The notes beneath the pieces are model-generated. The model was not told the DNA's origin. It searched no databases and was given only the letters and a program-made list of their open reading frames with translations. Positions 26,520-34,740 of a DNA stretch of 61,779 nt are shown here, piece after piece (positions within the stretch are counted from its first letter, which is position 1; each line of letters opens with the position of its first letter). The position numbers and the translations under genes are program-made. This DNA is from Spartobacteria bacterium (GTDB lineage: Bacteria; Verrucomicrobiota; Verrucomicrobiia; Chthoniobacterales; UBA10450), in contig PMTM01000016.1 in the NCBI GenBank assembly GCA_003167365.1, forward strand, positions 1 through 61,779, in the 5' to 3' direction.

Positions 26520-27353
26520 ATGACCCGGCGCTTGATCCGATGGAATTTTAGCAGTCGCGCGCGCGAGCTTTCAGGCGGCGACGCGATCGTTGTATCGATT
26601 CCGAAGAGCGGCCGGACGTGGGTGCGGGTGTTCTTGTGTGCATATTTTTGTAAACGTCACGAACTTGAGTTCTCACTCGAGCCCGAGCGTTATGGAAACG
26701 CGGAAATTCCGCGCATTATTTATTCACACGATGTCTTCGAACAACGAACAAAATCCAATTTCTGGGAAGGCGTGCGCGGTAAATATCTAATTCCGGCGCG
26801 CGAATTGCGTCGCGCGAAGGTTATCTTGCTCGCACGCGATCCGCGTGATGCTTTCGTTTCGCTTTACCTTCAATTAACGCATCGAGATCCGGGCACACCT
26901 GCCGATGTGCGGCAGAAAAACGTGACTGAAATGCTCCGCGATGAGCGCTTCGGGATCCGCTCGATCATCGAGATAATGAATCATTGGCTCAAAGAATTTT
27001 CCGGCTGTTCTAAATTCCTCCTCATTCGTTACGAATCATTGCGGGCAGCGCCGGAGAATAATTTTCGCGACCTGCTTCTGTTTTTAGGCGGACGGGAACC
27101 CGATGCGGTTGCATTTCAAGCCGCGCTCGATTTTTCCGCCTTTGAGAACATGAAAAAACTCGAAGCGGCCGGCGCATTCGAGTCCAAAATTTTGCGCGCG
27201 GGCGATGTCAGCGATCCGGAATCGTTTAAGGTGCGCCGCGGGAAAGTAGGCGGCTACGAAGAATATCTTTCAGCCGAAGATCAGCAATATGCCGCGGAGG
27301 CGTTGCAGAAGCTCGATCCGCGTTTTGGTTATTCGATCAAAGCGCAGTCTTAA
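26520..27353 (+). CDS. PAPS-dependent sulfotransferase
   Basis: A 277-residue sulfotransferase domain protein. The 5'-phosphosulfate-binding loop is VVSIPKSGRTWVRVFL (about residues 24-39) and the 3'-phosphate-binding motif is LLARDPRDAFVSLYLQ (about 102-117). The later KFLLIRYESLRAAPENNF and the C-terminal KVRRGKVGGYEEYLS (an RKGxxGdW-like motif) complete the family pattern. It transfers sulfate from PAPS to a hydroxyl or amine, probably on a carbohydrate, given the adjacent glycosyltransferase-like gene. It may be linked in metabolism with the sulfonate-type ABC transporter that follows. Confidence 0.88.
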   Translation: MTRRLIRWNFSSRARELSGGDAIVVSIPKSGRTWVRVFLCAYFCKRHELEFSLEPERYGNAEIPRIIYSHDVFEQRTKSNFWEGVRGKYLIPARELRRAKVILLARDPRDAFVSLYLQLTHRDPGTPADVRQKNVTEMLRDERFGIRSIIEIMNHWLKEFSGCSKFLLIRYESLRAAPENNFRDLLLFLGGREPDAVAFQAALDFSAFENMKKLEAAGAFESKILRAGDVSDPESFKVRRGKVGGYEEYLSAEDQQYAAEALQKLDPRFGYSIKAQS

Positions 27354-27409
27354 ATGATTGACCTCTGGTAGAATCGCGCTGATTTGAAACAAGGCTCCCT
27401 TTGGAAAAT

Positions 27410-28378
27410 GTGAAGAGCAAAAAAATCGCACTATGGATCGGCGCAATCGTGTTTTGCGCGCAAGTTGCCGGCGCATCGGAGAAGACGGTAATCCGGTTCG
27501 GGCATTTCCCGAATATCACGCATGCCCAGGGCGTGATTGCTCACGCGCTTTCGCGCCAGGGCAAAGGCTGGTTCGAAGAACGGCTCGGGCCGAATATCGA
27601 GATTCAATGGTTCACCTATAACGCCGGGCCATCGGCGACGGAGGCGATTTTCGCAGGCTCGCTCGACCTGACGTATGTCGGACAGGGACCGGCATTGAAC
27701 GCGCATTTCAAATCGAACGGTGAAGAAATTCGCGTGATCTCGGGCGCGGCCAACGGCGGGGCGGCGCTTGTGGTCAAGGCCGATTCGGCCATCAAGACAC
27801 CGGCGGATTTTCGTGGCAAGAAAATCGCAACTCCGCAGCTCGGCAATACGCAGGACATTTCATGCCGCGCGTGGCTAAAGGCGAACGGTTTCAAAGTTAC
27901 GCAAACAGGTGGCGATGTAACGGTCCTGCCCACGGCAAATCCCGATCAGCTCGCGCTCTTTCAAAATGGCGGGGTCGATGCGGTATGGACAGTTGAGCCG
28001 TGGGTGACGCGACTCGAGCGCGAAGCGAAAGCGCGCGTCTTTTTGGAAGACAAGGACGTCATCACGACGTGGCTCGTTTCGAGCGCCAAATTCCTGCGCG
28101 ATCATCGCGATCTCGCAAGAAAAATCGGCGAGGCAAATGTGGAACTAACCAAATGGATTCAGGATAATCCGGATGAAGCGCAGAAAATCCTCGTTGCAGA
28201 AATGAAAGCGGAAACGAAGTCCGATTTCGCGCCCGACGCTATCGCGCAAGCCTGGAAGCGGATCAAGTTCACCACCGATGTGCCGCGCGAGATGATCGCG
28301 AAAGCAGTGCAAGACGGAAAGGACGCCGGTTTCCTGAAAGGCGCCACTGACACGTCCAGACTAATCGAAAATCCGTAA
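27410..28378 (+). CDS. Sulfonate/nitrate-type ABC transporter substrate-binding protein
   Basis: A periplasmic solute-binding protein of about 322 residues (SsuA/TauA/NrtA type). The signal peptide is KKIALWIGAIVFCAQVAGA. The mature start VIRFGHFPNITHAQGVIAHA, then GSLDLTYVGQGPALNAH and FRGKKIATPQLGNTQDISCR, are characteristic. It should capture an alkanesulfonate or similar anion for the SsuB and SsuC partners. The GTG at 27410 is preferred over a TTG nine bases upstream. Its TAA overlaps the ATG of the ATPase gene by one base, so the three ABC genes form an operon. Confidence 0.88.
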   Translation: MKSKKIALWIGAIVFCAQVAGASEKTVIRFGHFPNITHAQGVIAHALSRQGKGWFEERLGPNIEIQWFTYNAGPSATEAIFAGSLDLTYVGQGPALNAHFKSNGEEIRVISGAANGGAALVVKADSAIKTPADFRGKKIATPQLGNTQDISCRAWLKANGFKVTQTGGDVTVLPTANPDQLALFQNGGVDAVWTVEPWVTRLEREAKARVFLEDKDVITTWLVSSAKFLRDHRDLARKIGEANVELTKWIQDNPDEAQKILVAEMKAETKSDFAPDAIAQAWKRIKFTTDVPREMIAKAVQDGKDAGFLKGATDTSRLIENP

Positions 28379-29208
28379 TGCGTCGAAGAGCCGGCCGTTC
28401 GTCTGCCACGCGAGAGCTCGAGGTCATTGCGCCTTCGAAGCTCATGATCGACAACGTCTCGAAAAGTTTTCAGAGCGCCTCCGGCACAGTCCTCGCGCTC
28501 GATCGTGTGAGCTTGAATGTCGCCGAAGGCGAATTCGTTTGTCTGGTTGGCGCGAGCGGCTGCGGGAAATCTACGCTGCTCAACATCATCGCCGGCTTGG
28601 AGAAGCCGGACAGCGGTACCGTGTTCGCCGATGGAAAACCAGTAACGCAACCTGGTCGCGAACGCCTCGTCATGTTTCAGGAGCCAGCCCTGTTTCCATG
28701 GCTTGATGTTCTTGGGAACGTGCTCTTCGGACTCAAGCTCAAGCCAAACTTGACGAACAAAGACCGTCGGGATATCGCGAAATATTACCTCGAATTGGTT
28801 GGCCTCAGCCGCTTCGAACATGCAAACATCCACGAGCTCTCTGGTGGAATGAAGCAGCGCGTTGCGCTCGCTCGAGCGCTCGCGCCCAATCCTCGCGTGC
28901 TGCTCATGGACGAACCGTTCGCGGCGCTCGATGCACTCACGCGCGAGCAGCTTTACGGCGATATCCAGCAAATTTGGGAATCTCGCCGCAAGACCATTGT
29001 CTTCGTTACCCATAATGTCCGCGAAGCCGCCTGTCTCGGCGATCGCGTGCTGGTTTTCTCGCCGCATCCGGGGAGAATTCAGGAAGAGTTTCTCGTTAAA
29101 CTCCCGCGCCCACGCGACATCAATAGTGTCGATCTTGCTGCTCACGCCACGCGGATTAGAAAAAGCCTGAAAAGTTTCAGCCAACCCGAGGCTACCGTCG
29201 CCGAATGA
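28378..29208 (+). CDS. Sulfonate/nitrate-type ABC transporter ATP-binding protein
   Basis: A 276-residue ATPase of the SsuB/TauB/NrtD class. Walker A is GASGCGKSTLLNIIAG (about residues 60-75), Q-loop MFQEPALFPWLDVLGNV, ABC signature ELSGGMKQRVALARAL, Walker B VLLMDEPFAALDA and switch His VFVTHNVREA. The first 20 residues are extra and variable. It energises the neighbouring permease for import. Its end overlaps the permease start by four bases (ATGA-type coupling at 29205). The 10-mer TGTCGATCTT occurs near its 3' end. Confidence 0.9.
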   Translation: MRRRAGRSSATRELEVIAPSKLMIDNVSKSFQSASGTVLALDRVSLNVAEGEFVCLVGASGCGKSTLLNIIAGLEKPDSGTVFADGKPVTQPGRERLVMFQEPALFPWLDVLGNVLFGLKLKPNLTNKDRRDIAKYYLELVGLSRFEHANIHELSGGMKQRVALARALAPNPRVLLMDEPFAALDALTREQLYGDIQQIWESRRKTIVFVTHNVREAACLGDRVLVFSPHPGRIQEEFLVKLPRPRDINSVDLAAHATRIRKSLKSFSQPEATVAE

Positions 29209-29972
29209 AGCGCTTTGTTCTCGCCGCCGGTTTCTTTGTCATCCTTCTCTTTCTCTGGGAATTGGCGTTTCGCTTAAAAATTTGGTCACCGGTGTTGTTG
29301 CCCGCACCCGAGCAAGTCGCGAGTTACCTGAAAAGCTCCGCCGCGGACGGCACTCTTGTGAGTGCGACGCTGATTACGATGCGCCGGCTGCTTATCGGCT
29401 ACTTCGTCGGACTTATCGGTGGACTTCCTCTTGGATTATTGACCGCGCGCTGGAATTTATTCCGCGACACCATCGGCACCATGGCGCTCGGTCTGCAAAC
29501 GTTGCCGAGCGTCTGCTGGGTTCCACTCGCGCTTCTGTGGTTTGGCCAAACGGAAACCGCCATGCTTTTCGTTGTCGTGATGGGAACGCTTTGGTCGGTG
29601 ATCATTGCCACCGAGACCGGCGTGCGCAACGTTCCGCCGATTTATCGCCGCGCCGCGCTGACGATGGGATCGAAGCGATTACATATCTGGCTTAAGGTGA
29701 TCCTGCCCGCAGCGCTGCCGTTCATCGTCAGCGGAATGAAACAAGGCTGGGCTTTCGCCTGGCGCTCGCTCATGGCCGCTGAAATTTTTGTCACGATCTT
29801 GACCGGTTTTGGTCTCGGCCAGCTTCTGCATTACGGACGAGAGCTGAGCGCCATGGATCAAGTCATCGCCATCATGCTCGTGATCGTTGTTATTGGACTG
29901 CTCGCCGACAAAATCGTTTTTTCGCCCATCGAGAAATTTCTTCATCGGCGCTGGGGCACAAGCCAGGCATGA
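29205..29972 (+). CDS. Sulfonate/nitrate-type ABC transporter permease
   Basis: A 255-residue inner-membrane permease of the SsuC/TauC type, about six helices. The binding-protein-dependent transport signature (EAA loop) is LTMGSKRLHIWLKVILPAAL with PFIVSGMKQGWAFAW after it. Preceding helices include GLIGGLPLGLLTARW and LQTLPSVCWVPLALLWFG, a sequence typical of this subfamily. It is coupled to the ATPase gene upstream and overlaps the HPr gene downstream by four bases, so HPr is in the same transcript. Confidence 0.9.
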   Translation: MKRFVLAAGFFVILLFLWELAFRLKIWSPVLLPAPEQVASYLKSSAADGTLVSATLITMRRLLIGYFVGLIGGLPLGLLTARWNLFRDTIGTMALGLQTLPSVCWVPLALLWFGQTETAMLFVVVMGTLWSVIIATETGVRNVPPIYRRAALTMGSKRLHIWLKVILPAALPFIVSGMKQGWAFAWRSLMAAEIFVTILTGFGLGQLLHYGRELSAMDQVIAIMLVIVVIGLLADKIVFSPIEKFLHRRWGTSQA

Positions 29973-30274
29973 AATTCTTTCGCGAAAAGCGTACGCCGGT
30001 TTCAGCGCAGCGCGAGGTGCGTATTAGCAATGAGCTTGGCCTGCACGCGCGTCCCGCCGCTGAGTTTGTCAAATGGGTGAATAATTTTCGATCGGAAATC
30101 TGGGTGGTGAAGGACGGAAATCGATACTCGGCTGCGAGTCTCATCGATATTTTACGCGCGAATCTCGATTTCGGCGCCACTGCCACGCTTGAAGCCCATG
30201 GCGTTGACGCGGAAGAAGCAGTCGAACGGCTAGAGAAATTGCTCGGGGAATTTCAGAATCGGGAAAAACCCTAG
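29969..30274 (+). CDS. HPr-family phosphocarrier protein
   Basis: A 101-residue PTS-type HPr. The active His is in NELGLHARPAAEFVKW (His near residue 27), and the regulatory-site region is SAASLIDILRANL, with a Ser aligned to the site phosphorylated by HPr kinase. Its N-terminus is about ten residues longer than classic HPr. Start overlaps the ABC permease stop by four bases and its end overlaps the convergent amidase-like gene. No PTS sugar permease is nearby, so it may serve a regulatory nitrogen/carbon PTS, as in other PTS-poor bacteria. Confidence 0.9.
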   Translation: MKFFREKRTPVSAQREVRISNELGLHARPAAEFVKWVNNFRSEIWVVKDGNRYSAASLIDILRANLDFGATATLEAHGVDAEEAVERLEKLLGEFQNREKP

Positions 30275-31167
30275 CGCAACGGTCGCGCAACCAGAATGCC
30301 CGAATCGGTGCGGTAGCGAGCAAGATAACTCGAGAGCCGCGAATCGACGACGACGCGCCCGGAATTGCTGGGCGAGGACGCATGCATGAAATGCAAAACG
30401 CCGTCGCTCGAGCGAAGGGCCAGTCCGACGTGCGATGTCGAGTAAAGGCCCGATCTGTCACGCGAGACGATCCCGATAATGTCGCCACTTCGCAGTTTCG
30501 ATTCGATTCTCGGAACGCGGCTCTTTGCAATTTGATAAAGAGGATGCGACGACACGCGCGCTTCCATTTGAGCAAGTGGCCGAAGTAGCGAGCGATTCGC
30601 GGCGAGATAACGGTAATGTCTCCATCCGATCGACATTTCGCGGGCCGAATGCGGCACGCTGCTGCCACCGAGTTCCGTTGTGAGATCGCTGACCAGGCCG
30701 CGCCGATCGTTGTCCGCCAGCCAGTCTTCCAAATAATGGAGGCGCGAAAGATATTCGCCCGTGCATTGGCCGGCGCGATAGCGATCGACCTCGATGTAAT
30801 GCAGCAAACCTTCCGGAGTCCAATTCGACTCGGGTTCATCGAGCATGCGCGCGAAGGCGAGCGAAATCTCGAAGAACGTCCAGCAATCCATGCCGGTAAA
30901 ATTTGCCGATGGCGCCTCGATCCGATTGTCGATCTCGAGAGTGAAATGTTTGTAACGTGTGCCGACGAGTGCTTGTCCGACTGCCGCCGTTCGTTCGCCG
31001 ATGGGCAACGATTTCCAATTTTCACTGCGTGCGTTTGATACCAGACGTTCGAACTGTTCGCGACCTTTGAACACGGTTGAGAATGGCAACCGCGATTCAG
31101 CGACAGCAACCGAAGAAAAGACAAACAAAAGAGGAACAAGAATTCTAAAGCCGCGCATATCGCGCAC
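30271..31167 (-). CDS. DUF1460 N-acetylmuramoyl-L-alanine amidase-like protein, exported
   Basis: A 298-residue protein with an N-terminal signal peptide (GFRILVPLLFVFSSVAVAES) and a DUF1460 (NlpC/P60-related) domain. Visible signature parts are VGQALVGTRYKHFTLE, the putative catalytic Cys in FTGMDCWTFFE, the segment EYLSRLHYLEDW, and the His in LYSTSHVGLALRSSDG followed by HFMHASS. Structures of this family show a papain-like amidase cleaving peptidoglycan stems or related amides. It is likely periplasmic and acts on cell wall. Two ATGs (31167 and 31158) are possible starts. Confidence 0.83.
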   Translation of the reverse strand: MRDMRGFRILVPLLFVFSSVAVAESRLPFSTVFKGREQFERLVSNARSENWKSLPIGERTAAVGQALVGTRYKHFTLEIDNRIEAPSANFTGMDCWTFFEISLAFARMLDEPESNWTPEGLLHYIEVDRYRAGQCTGEYLSRLHYLEDWLADNDRRGLVSDLTTELGGSSVPHSAREMSIGWRHYRYLAANRSLLRPLAQMEARVSSHPLYQIAKSRVPRIESKLRSGDIIGIVSRDRSGLYSTSHVGLALRSSDGVLHFMHASSPSNSGRVVVDSRLSSYLARYRTDSGILVARPLR

Positions 31168-31241
31168 AACAGAGTGCCGATTCCAGCTTCAATCAACCCC
31201 GATAATGTAGCGGCGCGTGTCCTCACGCGCAGATTTAAAGA

Positions 31242-31739
31242 TCATTGCGGCCGAGCGCGGTCGCTCACTATCGCATCGATCACGACGTCGTGCGGCTCGG
31301 TCGGAATTGTCTCTAGAAGTTGAAATGAAAAGCAAACTCCCAGTTTAAATGCGCCCGCTGCCCTCCCCGCCAGCAACCGGTCGAAGAAGCCGCCGCCGCG
31401 CCCGAGCCGATGTCGATCTTGCGAAAAAGCCAGGCCAGGAACCAAAATAAAATCGATTGTTTCGGGAAGATGCAGCTCGGATTCGGTGCGTGCGGTTTGC
31501 GGAATGATAAACGCGGAGACTTTGCGCGCGTCGCAATCCAATTTTAGCGGCGTGATGATCGGCTCGCTTGGCAGCGGCGAGAAGAGGATAACGTTTTGCG
31601 CCTCCAGCCACGGAGATAACTGCAGCACGCGTTCGCAAATTTCTTCCGAAAGCGATTGTCGATCTTCCGCGGTCAGTTGGCGCAGGCGATGACGCATCTC
31701 CTCGCGCAAAGCCGCTTTCAGCGTAGAGCTTTCGTTCAT
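31242..31739 (-). CDS. 5-formyltetrahydrofolate cyclo-ligase
   Basis: A 165-residue enzyme converting 5-formyl-THF to 5,10-methenyl-THF with ATP. N-terminal KAALREEMRHRLRQLTAEDR is the usual substrate-side helix. The signature is FILVPGLAFSQDRHRLGRGG followed by GFFDRLL (ATP-binding), with a C-terminal HDVVIDAIVSD. It is slightly short (165 against about 185) but all motifs are present. In many bacteria this gene follows 6S RNA. The upstream region here (31740-31862) instead holds a repeat shared with 34.8 kb. Confidence 0.92.
   Translation of the reverse strand: MNESSTLKAALREEMRHRLRQLTAEDRQSLSEEICERVLQLSPWLEAQNVILFSPLPSEPIITPLKLDCDARKVSAFIIPQTARTESELHLPETIDFILVPGLAFSQDRHRLGRGGGFFDRLLAGRAAGAFKLGVCFSFQLLETIPTEPHDVVIDAIVSDRARPQ
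31655..31666 (-). repeat. Dispersed 12-mer AAGATCGACAAT, copy in the cyclo-ligase gene
   Basis: Exact 12-mer; read as AEDRQSLSE in the minus-strand gene, a different frame from the recN copy. Another 10-mer lies at 31411. Confidence 0.8.
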
Positions 31740-31744
31740 GTGCG

Positions 31745-31815
31745 CAAAAGGTTTTGATTCAACCAGACCAGGTTATATGCTTCCACGAAAGTGCCGATTC
31801 CTTTTTTCAAGAAAT
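31745..31815. repeat. Copy A of a ~70-bp intergenic repeat
   Basis: The core TATATGCTTCCACGAAAGTG followed by CCGATTCCTTTTTTC (about 31773-31808) recurs at 34.8 kb with few changes; flanking parts (AAAGGTTTTGATTCA) are also related. It lies between the divergently oriented cyclo-ligase and glycosyltransferase genes. All three reading frames are open in both copies, so a coding origin is not indicated. Confidence 0.7.
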
Positions 31816-31862
31816 CAGAGCATGCGGAGGCGAGTTAAGGCAATCAATCAGTGGAGCGGCGA

Positions 31863-33293
31863 ATGGCAGTGGAACGATCAAGCTGGGGAGATGCGCTCAA
31901 TCGCCTGCGCGAGCAGATGCGGGGCCTGCAGACTACGCCGGGGCTGAACTCGCTCGCGATAGGCTGGCAAAAAGGCGATTGGCTCCTCTCCCGCATCGGG
32001 CGCCAGTGGCTAAGCGATCGCGTGGCAAGAGTTGCCGACTCAGCAGAGTTTCGGCCGAATGGACCCGATGTCTTCATTGCCACCACGCTTTATCCTATCG
32101 GTGGGCACACTGCGTTGATGGGAGATTTCGCACGCGCTCTTGCCGAGATAACGCCCGAAGCGCTGTCGCCCCATCTTATCGTAACGAATTCCAATCGTGA
32201 ACACATTGAGGCGCCTCCTTCTGAAACAACGGCGCGCACTGGCGTCGATCTTGATAGGATCGACATCTTAGCGGGCCCGGAGTTGGCCGATCGGTTGGAA
32301 CAATTGTTCGAGCGCCTTTGTCAGTTGCGTCCGCGTCGGTTGTTCCTGTTTCATCACCCGGATGATCCGGTAGCCTGCGCGGTCGTTCAGCCCGAAATCG
32401 CCGCTCAAACGTTTCTCGTTCATCATGCCGACAGGGTGCCATCGTTCGGATTGCATCTGGTCGGCATTCAAATTATCGACGTAACGCCCAGCGCCGTCGC
32501 CCTGACACGCGTGCAAGGACTTGCCTCGGCGTTACTTCTCCTGACAGCCCCTGATCCTGGCGCGCGGCCGATCGGCTTTCTCCAGCGAGAAAATCTGGTG
32601 ACGGCAACGTGCGGGACGCATCACAAGTTCATGAGCGATCACCGATACGGCTATGCAGAGACGGTCGGCGTTATTTTGCGCACGACGCGCGGCTGGCACG
32701 TTCATATAGGACATCTGGAAGACTTCCAAATGTCAAAAATTGGAGATGCGCTCCGGAGCCAGAATGTGGATATGGAGCGATTCATCCATGTGCCGCGAAC
32801 CGGCTCGCTCGCGACTACACTTTGGGAACATGGGTGCGATCTTTATTTCGCGTCATTTCCGGTCGATGGCGCCAGGGCGAAAGTAGAAGTTCTGGCTTCG
32901 GCCACGCCGTATCTTGGCTATTCCGCGCGACCCAAAGAGGTTTTTCCTCGCGACGAGTTGCGGCCGGACGGCGGTTTCGTCTGGCGCTCCTGGGAAGAAC
33001 TGGAGGCTGTGCTGAAGAGTGCGTCCAACGATAAGATCCTGACGGAAAGATCAAAGTTGATGCGCGTGGCCTATGACAATCTGCACCATTCCCGACTCTT
33101 CGCGGCGCGACTGGGAAATCTTTTGGAAGGCAAGAATGGATTTGACGATCCACACAAAATCGAGCGTGAGCGTCAGGCCATTCATCGCGTGATGGGTTGC
33201 GGGCAAGCTGCTGGCGCCAATCTGATACCGTCGCCTCCTGAATTTTCGATTGCGTGGCTCGAAGAGATGATCGAGCGCGCGACTGAATCCTAA
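31863..33293 (+). CDS. Glycosyltransferase-like protein
   Basis: A protein of about 476 residues. An N-terminal Rossmann-like half begins near PDVFIATTLYPIGGHTALMG (a donor GT-B-type start with a Gly-rich turn), and a C-terminal half carries FIHVPRTGSLATTLWEHGCD and LYFASFPVDGARAKVEVLAS. The latter resembles the nucleotide-sugar-binding end of GT4-like enzymes. FLFHHPDDPVACAV lies between. Exact family and product are unknown. Start placed at ATG 31863; a GTG at 31851 is also in frame. Its 3' end overlaps the convergent Mpl-like gene by four bases. Confidence 0.65.
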   Translation: MAVERSSWGDALNRLREQMRGLQTTPGLNSLAIGWQKGDWLLSRIGRQWLSDRVARVADSAEFRPNGPDVFIATTLYPIGGHTALMGDFARALAEITPEALSPHLIVTNSNREHIEAPPSETTARTGVDLDRIDILAGPELADRLEQLFERLCQLRPRRLFLFHHPDDPVACAVVQPEIAAQTFLVHHADRVPSFGLHLVGIQIIDVTPSAVALTRVQGLASALLLLTAPDPGARPIGFLQRENLVTATCGTHHKFMSDHRYGYAETVGVILRTTRGWHVHIGHLEDFQMSKIGDALRSQNVDMERFIHVPRTGSLATTLWEHGCDLYFASFPVDGARAKVEVLASATPYLGYSARPKEVFPRDELRPDGGFVWRSWEELEAVLKSASNDKILTERSKLMRVAYDNLHHSRLFAARLGNLLEGKNGFDDPHKIERERQAIHRVMGCGQAAGANLIPSPPEFSIAWLEEMIERATES

Positions 33294-34723
33294 ATGTTCG
33301 CTTGCTCCAAGGATTTCTCCAGAGCTTCCTCGATCGTTGCCACGAAATGACTGTATTGTTCCGGCAAGGTCAGCACGATCACATCTCCGTTCTTGAGCTC
33401 GCCAGCGATGGTTTCGGGAAGATCTTCTATGGTCGCTGCGACGGTCAGGTCGGCGCCAAGACTGGTTAGGTCCGAGACCAGCAAATCGAGCTGAAATGGA
33501 TCGTTCCTCCAGAGGGTTTCTGGCGGGGGATTATGTTCGTATGGGTGGGTTAGAATTATCTTGTCGAAATTGGACAACGCGCTCGGCAATTCACTTTGAT
33601 ATATCCAGGATCGTCCACCAGTGGCCCGCGGCTGCATTACCGAGACCAGACGTTGGCCAGGAAAGCGCTGCCGCAGTGCGCGCGCCAATTCCCCCAGCGC
33701 ATACGGATGCGACGCCTTGTCGGTTACAAAAGTGTATCGCCCTACTTTTTTTTCTTCCTGTCGATTGGCCACGCCCCGAAAAAGTCTTAGAGCCTTGGCC
33801 GATTCTTCCAGGTCGATTCCAACTTGTAACGCCGCCACCGCCGCGAAGGCGGCATCGATTACATTCATTTCTCCACAGACCGGCACTTCGAATTGGCATT
33901 GCTTCAATTGGAAACATGACCTGTCTTTATGTAACGTCAGATCGTGGATTCGCATGGTTGCGGATTCGCCGGTGCCAACGATCAGAACCTTGCATTGGGC
34001 CGAATCCGCCAGCTGCACCGCCGTCGGGTCTCGCTCGGGAACAATCAGGCAGCCTTTGGTTGGGAGCGTTTCCATCAGGGCCGAGAAGGCGTTCCGCACG
34101 GCTTCAAAGCCTCCGTAAAGATCAGGATGATCTTCAAGAATGTTTGTGATCACTGCCACTTCCGGCCGGTAATATAGAAACTTTGGCTTCGGATCATTGA
34201 AACACGACGCATACTCATCGCCCTCGAGCACGGCCAACGCTGACTGCGCAAAGCGCGCCGGCGCTGAAAAATTTCTCGCGAAGCCGCCGATCAGGTAATC
34301 CGGTTTCGTCCCGGCGTGCTCGAGAATCCAGGCGAGCATTGCAGTCGTCGTCGTTTTGCCCAGCGCCCCGGTAACAACGATATTTCGAGAGTGCCGGAGA
34401 AAACGCTCGTGTAGCAGCTGTGGAAATGAACGAAAAGGAATTTGATTCTCGAGGACATATTGTAGGTCCGGGTTCGCTTCCGTCGTCCGTTTCCCCACGA
34501 TCGCCATCGCGATGTTTGCCGGCACACTCGTCTCTCCCTCCGGCAGCGAGATCTCGATTCCGCAATCGCGCAGGTAGTCGCTCATCGGCGGATACGGACT
34601 TTCATCCGAACCGGTAATTGCCCACCCCTCGCGTTGCAGAGCCGTCGCGATACCGCCCATCGCCTTCCCGCAGATGCCGATAAAGTGTAGTCGCTCCTTT
34701 TTTCGTGTGTGGTCCACTGCCAT
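33290..34723 (-). CDS. mpl: Mur ligase of the Mpl/MurC type
   Basis: A 477-residue Mur ligase. The N-terminal domain begins LHFIGICGKAMGGIATAL. The central ATPase domain has the P-loop VTGALGKTTTTAMLAWIL (about residues 115-132) and LEGDEYASCFND plus NILEDHPDLYGG. The C-terminal domain follows from about 325. The motif order fits Mpl (UDP-MurNAc:tripeptide ligase, peptidoglycan recycling). Two typical motifs are altered: GALGKTTT in place of GTHGKTTT, and DKASHPYALGE where Mpl usually has a DFAHHP-like stretch. It could therefore be a diverged Mur ligase with another acceptor. Confidence 0.8.
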   Translation of the reverse strand: MAVDHTRKKERLHFIGICGKAMGGIATALQREGWAITGSDESPYPPMSDYLRDCGIEISLPEGETSVPANIAMAIVGKRTTEANPDLQYVLENQIPFRSFPQLLHERFLRHSRNIVVTGALGKTTTTAMLAWILEHAGTKPDYLIGGFARNFSAPARFAQSALAVLEGDEYASCFNDPKPKFLYYRPEVAVITNILEDHPDLYGGFEAVRNAFSALMETLPTKGCLIVPERDPTAVQLADSAQCKVLIVGTGESATMRIHDLTLHKDRSCFQLKQCQFEVPVCGEMNVIDAAFAAVAALQVGIDLEESAKALRLFRGVANRQEEKKVGRYTFVTDKASHPYALGELARALRQRFPGQRLVSVMQPRATGGRSWIYQSELPSALSNFDKIILTHPYEHNPPPETLWRNDPFQLDLLVSDLTSLGADLTVAATIEDLPETIAGELKNGDVIVLTLPEQYSHFVATIEEALEKSLEQANI

Positions 34724-34740
34724 CGAATGTCTAAGCCGTT

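Noticed and set aside
30141-31226. A 361-codon minus-strand frame over the DUF1460 gene
   Set aside because: Same strand but another frame of a well-supported exported protein; translation is Arg/Ser-rich and unstructured.
31740-31862. 6S RNA upstream of the 5-FTHF cyclo-ligase gene
   Set aside because: The gap is too short for a typical 6S RNA, no long bulged hairpin was found, and the main feature is a repeat also present at 34.8 kb.
31754-32200. A 148-codon plus-strand frame starting in repeat copy A
   Set aside because: Runs out of frame through the glycosyltransferase-like gene; similar peptides arise from the repeat itself in all frames.
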